A stretch of DNA of 8,846 nt, taken from NCBI GenBank assembly GCA_001770355.1, contig MEQV01000032.1, positions 1-8,846 of the forward strand, in the 5' to 3' direction. Positions within the stretch are counted from its first letter, which is position 1; each line of letters starts with the position of its first letter. Both the position numbers and the translations under genes were made by a program. Below the pieces are notes generated by a model. That model saw nothing but the letters and a program-made list of their open reading frames with translations, did no database searches and was not told the origin of the DNA. Positions 1 through 6,489 of the stretch are shown here, piece by piece. This stretch comes from Betaproteobacteria bacterium RIFCSPLOWO2_02_FULL_62_17 (lineage in GTDB: Bacteria > Pseudomonadota > Gammaproteobacteria > Burkholderiales > SG8-39).

Positions 1-543
1 GCAAGCCCGAGCATTCCGCCGCACGTGTCCACCCTCATGGGCAGCACGCTGCAAAGCATGTTGATCCAGGACAAGCTGGAGCGCATGGGGGTGCCCGGGG
101 TGCGCGGCGTGTGGTGCCACGAGTTTGGCTCCGGCTGGTTTTTCAACGTGGTGTCGATCGAACAGAGTTACACCGGCCATCCGCGGGTGGTGGGGAACAT
201 CGCGGCGCTTGCCAACACGCACTCGGGCCGCTACACCGTCGTGGTCGAGGAAGACATCGACCCGGCGGACATCGAACAGGTATTGTGGGCCGTGGTGACG
301 CGCAAGCGCCCGCACGAATCGATCGATATCCTCACGCGCTGCCCGGCGACCTCCACTGACCCGGCAATACCGCTGGAGGAGAAGCTGAAATACGAGGTTC
401 TGCCCAAGCCGATGTATTCTTCGCGCGTGGTAATCGACGGCTGCCGCCCGTACGAGCACAAGAAGGACTGGTATCCGATCGCGCGCGTCAGCCCGGAACT
501 TCGCGCGGAGGTGATGGCAAAGCATCCGAACTTCTTCAAGTAG
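1..543 (+). CDS. UbiD-family decarboxylase, C-terminal part (5' end outside window)
   Basis: This is the last 180 codons of a UbiD-type decarboxylase. The frame is open to the left edge, so the GTG at 25 is internal and the start lies outside. UbiD enzymes are cytoplasmic, use prenylated FMN from a UbiX partner, and reversibly remove carboxyl groups from aromatic or alpha,beta-unsaturated acids. Visible family signatures are VVSIEQSYTGHP, the EEDIDPADIEQVLWAVVTR block (the DIDP...WA..TR hallmark), the later DPAIP, and the tail SSRVVIDGCRPYEHKKDW followed by VSPEL. That tail resembles UbiD relatives acting on aromatic acids or their CoA esters rather than the ubiquinone enzyme, but this is a judgement by eye. 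The Arg and Glu residues that bind prFMN lie upstream of the window and cannot be checked. Thirty-nine bases separate the TAG stop from the downstream binding-protein gene, so co-transcription is likely. Family assignment is firm; the substrate is unknown. Confidence 0.9.
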   Translation, partial: ASPSIPPHVSTLMGSTLQSMLIQDKLERMGVPGVRGVWCHEFGSGWFFNVVSIEQSYTGHPRVVGNIAALANTHSGRYTVVVEEDIDPADIEQVLWAVVTRKRPHESIDILTRCPATSTDPAIPLEEKLKYEVLPKPMYSSRVVIDGCRPYEHKKDWYPIARVSPELRAEVMAKHPNFFK

Positions 544-574
544 CAGGAGCAATACGCCGATCCTATTCAAGAAC

Positions 575-580
575 GGGGGA
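575..580 (+). promoter_or_regulatory. Shine-Dalgarno of binding protein 1
   Basis: A GGGGGA run lies 2 bases before the ATG at 583 and 5 bases before the ATG at 586. The spacing favours 586 as the main initiation codon, although 583 is the longer frame. Confidence 0.5.
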
Positions 581-582
581 AA

Positions 583-1560
583 ATGATGAAATTTACGGCT
601 GTCAGCTTGTGCATAGCGGGAGCACTATGCGCTCCGGTGTTCCAAAATGCCCTCTCCCAGGGGTATCCAGCCAAGCCGGTACGCGTGCTCTCCACCTTCA
701 CCCCGGGCAGCGTCGCGGACGGCGCCATGCGGATCGTGGCGCAGAAGATGACCGCTTCAATGGGCCAGGCGGTGGTGGTCGAGGTGCAGGCCGGCGCGGG
801 AGGTCTGCTCGCCGCGCAGACGCTGATACGTTCCGCGCCCGACGGCTACACCATCCTGCACGCGGCGCCGAGCACGGTGGTATCCGCGCCCTTCCTGCAG
901 AAAAACCCGCCGTATCATCCGCTGAAGGACTTCACCTACATCACCCGTCTGGCCATCGCGACGATTTCCATGCTGGCGACGACATCGCTGCCCGCGAACA
1001 ACGTGAAGGAGCTGATCGATTACGTGCGGGCAAATCCCGGCAAGCTCGCTTACGGCTCCAACGGCGTGGGAGCGACCCAACACCTGGAAATGGAACTGCT
1101 CAAGGAGAAATACGGGCTTGACATCACGCATGTCCCCTACAAGGGGGGCCAGTTGGGCCTCAACGCGGCCGCGGCGGGGCAGATCCCGGTCGCGTTCGCG
1201 CCCGTCGCCTCGGCGCTCACGCAGGTACGCGCCGGGAAGGTCAAGATCCTCGCGGTCATGAGCGTGGAGCGGTATGCCGCTTTTCCCGATCTTGCGTCGA
1301 TGGGCGAGCAGTTGCCCGACTACGAAAAAATGCCGACCAGCGATGAAATTGTCGGCCCCGTGGGCATCCCGGCGCCAATCGTGATGCGGCTGAATGCGGA
1401 AATCGTAAGCGCGCTCAAATCGCCCGAGGTCATTGAGCGGTTCAACAAGATCGGATTCATCCCCGGCGGCGGCACGCCCGAAGAGCACGCCGCTCAGATC
1501 AAGAAAGACATGGAAGTCTTCGCCAAGGGGCGCAAGGCGGCGCGTATCGAGGCCGAGTAG
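583..1560 (+). CDS. TTT-family periplasmic substrate-binding protein (Bug/TctC) 1
   Basis: This encodes a 325-residue extracytoplasmic binding protein of the Bug/TctC family, which captures carboxylates or other small organic molecules in the periplasm for TctA/TctB-type permeases. A Sec signal peptide is visible (MMKF, hydrophobic stretch to about residue 23, probable cleavage near ALSQ-GYP). Family landmarks follow in order: YPAKPVRV, Asp46 in the first binding loop, GQAVVVE, SAPDGYTIL, VKELIDYVRANPGKLAYGS, THVPYKGG and VGIPAPIV. Length is typical. Two loops deviate: the usual GGxxD reads GSVAD, and the usual VENRPGAGG reads VEVQAGAGG (about residues 66-74). Both line the ligand pocket in known Bug structures, so the ligand may be unusual. 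ATG codons occur at 583 and 586; the GGGGGA at 575-580 is better spaced for 586, and the choice changes one residue. No permease genes are nearby, so it is an orphan receptor here. Confidence 0.93.
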   Translation: MMKFTAVSLCIAGALCAPVFQNALSQGYPAKPVRVLSTFTPGSVADGAMRIVAQKMTASMGQAVVVEVQAGAGGLLAAQTLIRSAPDGYTILHAAPSTVVSAPFLQKNPPYHPLKDFTYITRLAIATISMLATTSLPANNVKELIDYVRANPGKLAYGSNGVGATQHLEMELLKEKYGLDITHVPYKGGQLGLNAAAAGQIPVAFAPVASALTQVRAGKVKILAVMSVERYAAFPDLASMGEQLPDYEKMPTSDEIVGPVGIPAPIVMRLNAEIVSALKSPEVIERFNKIGFIPGGGTPEEHAAQIKKDMEVFAKGRKAARIEAE

Positions 1561-1574
1561 GGTCTGTCCGGGCC

Positions 1575-1585
1575 AGGAGGAGGAG
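1575..1585 (+). promoter_or_regulatory. Strong Shine-Dalgarno of binding protein 2
   Basis: AGGAGGAGGAG ends 3 bases before the ATG at 1589, with the AGGAGG core ending 8 bases before it. This decides the start: the same frame is open back to 1433, inside the preceding gene, but that extension is arginine- and serine-rich shadow sequence and would bury the signal peptide. Confidence 0.85.
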
Positions 1586-1588
1586 ACC

Positions 1589-2572
1589 ATGAAGCGTTTA
1601 TTGCAGTGGGCAGGGGCCGTCGCCCTGGGCATTGCCGCCGCGGGCGCGACGACGGCCGCGCGGGCGCAAAGCTTTCCATCCAAACCGGTGCGCATCGTCG
1701 TGCCCTACCCGCCGGGCGGGGTCGACGTGTCGATCCGCATCATGCAAAAAGCGATGTCCGACGAGCTCGGCCAGCCGGTGGTGGTCGAGAACCGCCCCGG
1801 GGCGAACACTGCGATCGGCTCGCAGTTCGTCGCGCGCTCGGCGCCTGACGGCTACACGCTGCTCGGCACCAGCACGGCACTGGTCACCGGAGCGGCAATC
1901 GGCAGCGTGCCGCTCGACCCGGTGAAGGATTTCGTTCCGCTCGCGCTGGTCTACACCTCGATGGGCGTGCTCGCCGCCCATCCTTCGACGCCGTACTCGA
2001 ACTTGAAGGAGCTGATCGAGTACGCCAGGAAGAATCCCGGCAAGGTGAACTACGCGACCATCGGCGTCGGCTCCGAGCAGCACCTTACCGGCGAGATGCT
2101 CAAGCTCGGCGGCGCATTCGACATGAACCACATCGTCTACAAGGGCTTCGGCCCGATGCTGCAGGCGATGGTCGCCGATGAGGTGCCGCTTATTCTCATC
2201 ACCTACCAGGGAGTGAAGCCTTTCCTCACCTCGGGCAGGTCCAAAGCGATCGCGGTGTATTCGCTGAAAAGACGCCATCCGGAAATACCCGCGGTGGCGG
2301 ACTTCACCGAGATCGTGCCCTCGTTCGCGACGACCCGCTCGTGGGTCGGTTTGCTCGCGCCGGCAGGCCTGCCGCGGCCGCTCGCCGCGCGGCTTTCGGC
2401 GTCGGCGGTCAAGTCGATCAACGCCTCGGGGGTGCGCGACAAGATGGAGGAGATGGGCTTCATCGTCATGGCGGGCGGCGCCGAGGAATTCGCCGAATGG
2501 ATCAGGACCGATTTCGACACTGCGGTGAAGCTGGTGCGCGACGTGAAGGCGGCCGGAGTCAAATTCGAATGA
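1589..2572 (+). CDS. TTT-family periplasmic substrate-binding protein (Bug/TctC) 2
   Basis: This encodes a 327-residue Bug/TctC receptor. A clear Sec signal peptide (MKRLLQWAG, alanine-rich core, cleavage near AARA-QSFPSKPVR) fits the start chosen from the ribosome binding site. Landmarks are SKPVRIVVPYPPGG, GQPVVVENRPGA (the canonical form of the loop altered in binding protein 1), SAPDGYTLLG, LKELIEYARKNPGKVNYAT, HIVYKG and LLAPAGLPRP. The first ligand loop is GGVD (residues 43-46), one residue shorter than the usual GGxxD; the Asp is kept. It lies 28 bases after binding protein 1 on the same strand, almost certainly in the same transcript. The two share the fold and several blocks, but their DNA is clearly diverged, so this is not a recent tandem duplication. 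No TctA or TctB permease is present. Family certain, ligand unknown. Confidence 0.94.
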   Translation: MKRLLQWAGAVALGIAAAGATTAARAQSFPSKPVRIVVPYPPGGVDVSIRIMQKAMSDELGQPVVVENRPGANTAIGSQFVARSAPDGYTLLGTSTALVTGAAIGSVPLDPVKDFVPLALVYTSMGVLAAHPSTPYSNLKELIEYARKNPGKVNYATIGVGSEQHLTGEMLKLGGAFDMNHIVYKGFGPMLQAMVADEVPLILITYQGVKPFLTSGRSKAIAVYSLKRRHPEIPAVADFTEIVPSFATTRSWVGLLAPAGLPRPLAARLSASAVKSINASGVRDKMEEMGFIVMAGGAEEFAEWIRTDFDTAVKLVRDVKAAGVKFE

Positions 2573-2600
2573 GGAGTGAGATGGAAAACTGATGGGCATT

Positions 2601-5228
2601 TCAATCTGGCGCCTGTCCGGCGGCTGCAGCCTGATCCTCGGCAGCATCGTCCGCGCTCAGACCGATTCTGGAGCGGTAGTCCGAATCCATCGCGACAAGC
2701 GTATGCAGCCGCAGCATCGCCTCCGTGTTCAGGGTTCCCGATGGGCCGGGATTCGTTGGCCGATCGCTGACGATTCCCGCTTCGAACAGGCTTTCGATTT
2801 GCTCTGAGTTCATTCCGAGCAGGTCGCGGAGGATATGCCGGTTGTGTTCACCAAAGCGCGGCGCCTGCTTATGGATGCGCGCATCGCGAAAGCGCAGGCG
2901 ATACGGGCGTCCGATAATCGGACGCGCCCCGATCGGCGCTCCGTGCTCCACCCGCTCATAGAATCCACGCTGGCGAAGGTGTTCGTTGACCAGCAGGTCT
3001 CGCGCGTTGAATACCGGGCCGCAAGCGATGCCGTGCGATTGAAGCAGAGCAAGAATTTCGAGCACATCGCGTTCGCATGTCCACTTCGCGACCAGCGCGT
3101 CAATCTCACTGCGATGCCGCCGGCGTCCCTCGGCGTGGCGAAAACGTTCGTCATCGGACAGCCGCGGCTGATTCATGAGGCCGGCGAGTGCCGCCCACTG
3201 CGCATCGTTTTCCACCGTGATCGCCACCCACCGGTCATCGCCTCGCGCTCGGTACAGATTGCTCGGCACATGCTCGGGATGTTCGTTGCCGATGCGCTCA
3301 CGCTCGCTGCCGTCCAACTGTTTCTGGAGCATGGGTTCGGCAACCAGCGCCGCGCCAATCTGGTACATGCCGAGATCGATCCACTGGCCCTCGCCCGTTC
3401 GCCGCCTGTGCGTCAAGGCGGCGAACAGCGCGCCCAGCCCGGACCAGCAGGCAAGAAAGTCAGGGTACGACTGGCCGACTTTCCATGGCTTGTCGCCGCG
3501 GTACCCGGTGTAATGGGTGATTCCCATGGTCGCCTCCATGGTCGTGCCCTGGCTCGGAAACGCCGACCACGGACCCGTCGAACCGTAACCGGTGTTGGAA
3601 AGCATGATCAGGGACGGCTTGAGCTTTTTCAGTTCCTCGTAGTGCAGGCCCCATTTGGGCATGACCCGCGGGGTGTAGTTCTCGAGCACGATGTCGCTCT
3701 TTTGCACCAGCTGCCGGAACACCTCCCTGCCCTGCGGCTGCCCCATGTCGAGAACCAGGGACTCCTTCCCGCGGTTCAGCACTTGGAAAATGCCGGTCCG
3801 GTTCCAGGGGTCCTCCCCAGGGTCGTTGTCGAGGTAGGAGCGGAAGGTCCTGTCGCGCGTCTGGTCCAGGCGGTGAGGCGCCTCGATCTTGATCACCTCG
3901 GCGCCCAGGTCGCTCAACAGCCCCCCCATGTAAGGAACCGCGAACACGTATGACAGATCGAGCACGCGAACTCCGGCCAGCGGCAAAGCGGGTTTCCCGG
4001 GATTGCGTTGCGGGCCTTTGGAACCTGCGGGAACCGGCGTAGCCCCTTGCGCTGTCAGCTCGGCCAGCACCTCGGCCCGGTGTTCGTCCAGCAGCGGGGC
4101 GCGCCTGCGCACCGACATCGGCGTCGCCGACAACTTCACCAGCTCGCCGGGGAACTTATAGCGGCCGGTGACCGGGTGATCGACATCGACAAAAAAATCG
4201 CGCGCATGCAGGTGTTCGCATTCGAGCAAATCCGCGGCGCCCTGCACCATGCCCACCAGCAGCCGGCGCTGCGCTCCTTTGAGAAACATGTCCTTGGCGT
4301 CCTTGTCCGCCAGGCACTCCTCGAGGAGCGCGCGCACTTCGGCTGCACGCTGCTCCCGCTGCGGCGGGCTGGCATACTTCGGATCGCGGAATTCTTCCCG
4401 TTCAAACAGGTCGGCATAATTTTCGAAGGGCGCACCGCCGCCGGTCTGCAGCGCCAGGAATCCCTTGCGCGCTGCGATCGGCTCCCCGGAGAAAGGATCC
4501 TGAACCACGGCACGGCGCCCCTGCACCGCACCCAGGAACGCGTAGTAGGCCTCGTTGAGCACCAGTTCCGAGGCGAGGCACTCGTGCATCGATACATCGA
4601 CATGCTCGCCGATGCCATCGGCAACGGCAGCGGTGTAAGCCATGAGCGATGCGTAGGCGGCATTGAGCCCCGCGCAGTAGCAGGACTGCGATAAGCCATG
4701 CTTCAGCGGTTCGCGATCGACGCGGCCGCTGATCTGCATGATGCCGCTCATCGCCTGCAGCACCAGATCGCTGGCGCGGTAGTTCGCGTAGGGTCCGGTC
4801 TCCCCGAAATTCGTCACGGAGGTGAGCACGGCGCGGGGATTCCATTCGAACATCTGATCGAAACCCAGGCTCCAGCCGTCCAGGGTGCCCGGCCGGAAGC
4901 TTTCGATGACGATGTCGCTCGCCTCGATCAGATCTTTCAGGATGGGACGGGCCTCCGCAGTGCGCAGGTCCAGCGCGATGCTGCGCTTATTCCAATTAAG
5001 GTATTGGAATAGCAGGCTCTGTTCGGGGGCCGGCGCATCCTTTTTCAAGGGCTCGAGGAAACGCGCAAAGTCGCCTGTCCCGGGCTTTTCGATCTTGATC
5101 ACGTCGGCGCCGAAATCCCCGAGCAACCTTGCCGCAAACGGGCCCGCGATGCCATGGCTGAGATCCAGGACGCGCACGCCGGCGAGCGCACCACCCGGCG
5201 CACCTCCGGGTTGCAAGGGGTCCGGCAT
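2601..5228 (-). CDS. Fused tandem class III (CaiB/BaiF) CoA-transferase
   Basis: This encodes 875 residues with two complete CaiB/BaiF domains, about twice the usual family length (roughly 400). Domain 1 (about 14-395) opens with LAGVRVLDLSHGIAGPFAARL and DFGADVIKIEKPG. A linker rich in Gly, Pro and Ala (about 396-414) leads to domain 2 (about 417-823), which opens with LAGVRVLDLSYVFAVPYMGG and LGAEVIKIEAP. Family III enzymes move CoA between acids through an enzyme aspartyl-CoA anhydride. In domain 2 the catalytic Asp is Asp590 (SYPDFLACW), 22 residues before TGEGQWID, the same spacing as in formyl-CoA transferase. In domain 1 the equivalent position is Cys183 (SQSCYCAG), so domain 1 probably lacks transferase chemistry. 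Residues from about 824 are a tail of uncertain value. I chose the ATG at 5228, ten bases after the upstream stop; an in-frame TTG at 5246 has no ribosome site. DddD (DMSP CoA-transferase/lyase) has a similar two-domain layout, but identity with it is not shown. Confidence 0.93.
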   Translation of the reverse strand: MPDPLQPGGAPGGALAGVRVLDLSHGIAGPFAARLLGDFGADVIKIEKPGTGDFARFLEPLKKDAPAPEQSLLFQYLNWNKRSIALDLRTAEARPILKDLIEASDIVIESFRPGTLDGWSLGFDQMFEWNPRAVLTSVTNFGETGPYANYRASDLVLQAMSGIMQISGRVDREPLKHGLSQSCYCAGLNAAYASLMAYTAAVADGIGEHVDVSMHECLASELVLNEAYYAFLGAVQGRRAVVQDPFSGEPIAARKGFLALQTGGGAPFENYADLFEREEFRDPKYASPPQREQRAAEVRALLEECLADKDAKDMFLKGAQRRLLVGMVQGAADLLECEHLHARDFFVDVDHPVTGRYKFPGELVKLSATPMSVRRRAPLLDEHRAEVLAELTAQGATPVPAGSKGPQRNPGKPALPLAGVRVLDLSYVFAVPYMGGLLSDLGAEVIKIEAPHRLDQTRDRTFRSYLDNDPGEDPWNRTGIFQVLNRGKESLVLDMGQPQGREVFRQLVQKSDIVLENYTPRVMPKWGLHYEELKKLKPSLIMLSNTGYGSTGPWSAFPSQGTTMEATMGITHYTGYRGDKPWKVGQSYPDFLACWSGLGALFAALTHRRRTGEGQWIDLGMYQIGAALVAEPMLQKQLDGSERERIGNEHPEHVPSNLYRARGDDRWVAITVENDAQWAALAGLMNQPRLSDDERFRHAEGRRRHRSEIDALVAKWTCERDVLEILALLQSHGIACGPVFNARDLLVNEHLRQRGFYERVEHGAPIGARPIIGRPYRLRFRDARIHKQAPRFGEHNRHILRDLLGMNSEQIESLFEAGIVSDRPTNPGPSGTLNTEAMLRLHTLVAMDSDYRSRIGLSADDAAEDQAAAAGQAPD

Positions 5229-5238
5229 GTGCGAAGCG

Positions 5239-6228
5239 CTACTCAACCAGGTTGTTAGCCCGGATCACCGGGCCCCATGTCTCGATGTCGCGCCGGATCT
5301 GCTCGGAGAAGGCATCGGGCGACATCGTGGTCGGGATCTGGTCGGGTTCCAGCACGCCGCGAACACGCTTGGATTCCACCGCGGCGACGAACGCGGCATG
5401 GAGTCTATCGAGGATGGCGCGCGACAATCCGGCGGGCGCCGCCACGCCATGCCAGTAGGTGAACACGTGCTCCTCGAAGCCCGCCTCGCGGAAGGTGGGA
5501 ATGTCGGGAAAATTCGGCAGCCGTTCGCCGCTCGAGGTGACGATGGCCTTGAGATTGCCCGCGCGGATGGAGGGCGCCGAATTGCTCAGGCTGCCGGCGA
5601 ACAGCGGCAAGTGCCCGCCCATGACGTCCTGCACTGCCGGTGCTTCGCCCTTGTAGGGCACATGCTCGAAGTTCACGCCGCTCGCCTTGGAAAGACGCAC
5701 GAGCAGCAGATTGGGCGAGCTGCCCGTGCCGGCGGTTCCGTAGGCAAGCGATCCCTTGTTGCGCGCGTACCCGATCAGTTCCTTGAGGTTCGAGGCGGGA
5801 AAATCCTTCTTTACCACCAGCGTGAGCGGCGAGCGATACAAGGTAGTGATGGGCTGGAAGTCCTCGAGCTTGTAGGAAATATTCTTGTAGATGACCAGGT
5901 TGGTGGTGATCGTCGCCCAGCCCAGATAAAGCAAGGTGTAGCCATCGTTGCGCGCACGCGCGACCAGCTCAGCGGCGACCATGGTATTGGCGCCCGGGCG
6001 GCTTTCCACAAGCACCGGCTGCCCGAGGCGCTCGCGCAGTTCTTCGCCTAGCGCCCGCATGAGGCGGTCGGAACCGCCGCCGGCCGTATAAGGCAGGACG
6101 AAGCGGATTGGCTTCGAGGGAAAGGGTTCCTGCGCGAACGCACCGGACGCGACCACCGCGCACAGCGCCATGCCCCAGAATGGGAAACGCCGATTACTCG
6201 TTGCTGCGAAATTTGCCGCTGCTTCCAT
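5239..6228 (-). CDS. TTT-family periplasmic substrate-binding protein (Bug/TctC) 3
   Basis: This encodes a 329-residue Bug/TctC receptor for an organic acid. Landmarks are PFPSKPIRFVLPYTAGGGSD (first ligand loop, Asp54), GQPVLVESRPGANT (Ser in place of the common Asn), RNDGYTLL, LKELIGYARNKGSLAYGT, EHVPYKG and GVAAPAGLSRA. The frame is open upstream to 6414, but that extension overlaps the YHS-like gene and is arginine-rich, so I start at the ATG at 6228. This gives a signal peptide with a long n-region containing Arg-Arg (SNRRFPFW), a hydrophobic core, and probable cleavage at AFA-Q. The twin Arg is followed by FP, a poor Tat match, so Sec is more likely; an internal ATG at 6171 is an alternative. 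It is the only one of the three receptors in the minus-strand operon, 13 bases after the YHS-like gene and 10 before the CoA-transferase ATG, which suggests it delivers the acid that the transferase activates. Confidence 0.93.
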   Translation of the reverse strand: MEAAANFAATSNRRFPFWGMALCAVVASGAFAQEPFPSKPIRFVLPYTAGGGSDRLMRALGEELRERLGQPVLVESRPGANTMVAAELVARARNDGYTLLYLGWATITTNLVIYKNISYKLEDFQPITTLYRSPLTLVVKKDFPASNLKELIGYARNKGSLAYGTAGTGSSPNLLLVRLSKASGVNFEHVPYKGEAPAVQDVMGGHLPLFAGSLSNSAPSIRAGNLKAIVTSSGERLPNFPDIPTFREAGFEEHVFTYWHGVAAPAGLSRAILDRLHAAFVAAVESKRVRGVLEPDQIPTTMSPDAFSEQIRRDIETWGPVIRANNLVE

Positions 6229-6241
6229 GTTGAACCCGTAC

Positions 6242-6436
6242 CTAGACGTCCTTGTGCTCGGCCACGAATTTGCTGCGGCACTGTATCGAGTCGAAGTAGT
6301 ACCATTTGCCATCGTAAAACTGGCGCGTGCCCTGCGCCGGATCCACTTCCTGGGCGCCGAATTTTGTCTGGCCCGTCGGCGCCTTTGCCGCTGCCTCGTC
6401 GATGCTCTTGCCACATACCGGACACGTGCTGGCCAT
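6242..6436 (-). CDS. Small YHS-like cysteine protein
   Basis: This encodes a 64-residue protein that looks like a single YHS/TRASH-type metal-binding module: CPVCGKSID at residues 5-13, then FYDGKWYYFDSIQCRSKF at 40-57. In typical YHS domains the second block reads YYFCSxxC; here the first Cys of that pair is Asp49 while Cys53 remains, leaving Cys5, Cys8 and Cys53 (and perhaps His61) as possible ligands. There is no signal peptide, so it should be cytoplasmic. An AGGAG at 6445-6449 lies 8 bases before the ATG at 6436; a GTG at 6442 is only 2 bases from it and is rejected. It is embedded in the operon, 53 bases after acyl-CoA dehydrogenase B and 13 before binding protein 3. Its role is not known. 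A metal-delivery, sensor or accessory function is only a guess. Confidence 0.8.
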   Translation of the reverse strand: MASTCPVCGKSIDEAAAKAPTGQTKFGAQEVDPAQGTRQFYDGKWYYFDSIQCRSKFVAEHKDV

Positions 6437-6444
6437 TCTCACTT

Positions 6445-6449
6445 CTCCT
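6445..6449 (-). promoter_or_regulatory. Shine-Dalgarno of the YHS-like gene
   Basis: AGGAG read on the minus strand lies 8 bases before the ATG at 6436. It is only 2 bases from the in-frame GTG at 6442, so it decides the start in favour of ATG. Confidence 0.75.
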
Positions 6450-6489
6450 GTCGTTGATTAGGTTTGAATGTCGCCCGGATTCCGCGGCG

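Noticed and set aside
1433..1588. N-terminal extension of binding protein 2
   Set aside because: It overlaps the preceding gene, is low in sense, and precedes a strong Shine-Dalgarno and signal peptide that define the start at 1589.
757..1695. Minus-strand open frame of 312 codons
   Set aside because: It is antisense to binding protein 1 and the start of binding protein 2; no motif or start support.
583..2572. Recent tandem duplication of the two plus-strand receptor genes
   Set aside because: The encoded proteins share the fold and short blocks only; the DNA is strongly diverged, so they are ordinary paralogues.
2573..2600. Bidirectional terminator between the convergent operons
   Set aside because: I could not find a GC-rich inverted repeat followed by a T run in or next to these 28 bases.
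1598..2647. Minus-strand open frame of 349 codons
   Set aside because: It is antisense to binding protein 2, rich in Arg, His and Asp, with no recognisable motif.
2835..3953. Long plus-strand open frame (372 codons) across the CoA-transferase gene
   Set aside because: It is the antisense shadow of domain 2, with no start signal and Arg/His/Val-rich composition typical of reverse frames in GC-rich DNA.
4885..6051. Plus-strand open frame of 388 codons
   Set aside because: It spans two real minus-strand genes, including their junction, and shows no domain or sensible start; the opposite strand has clear family motifs.
6229..6414. N-terminal extension of binding protein 3
   Set aside because: It overlaps almost all of the YHS-like gene and is Arg-rich; the ATG at 6228 gives a proper signal peptide.
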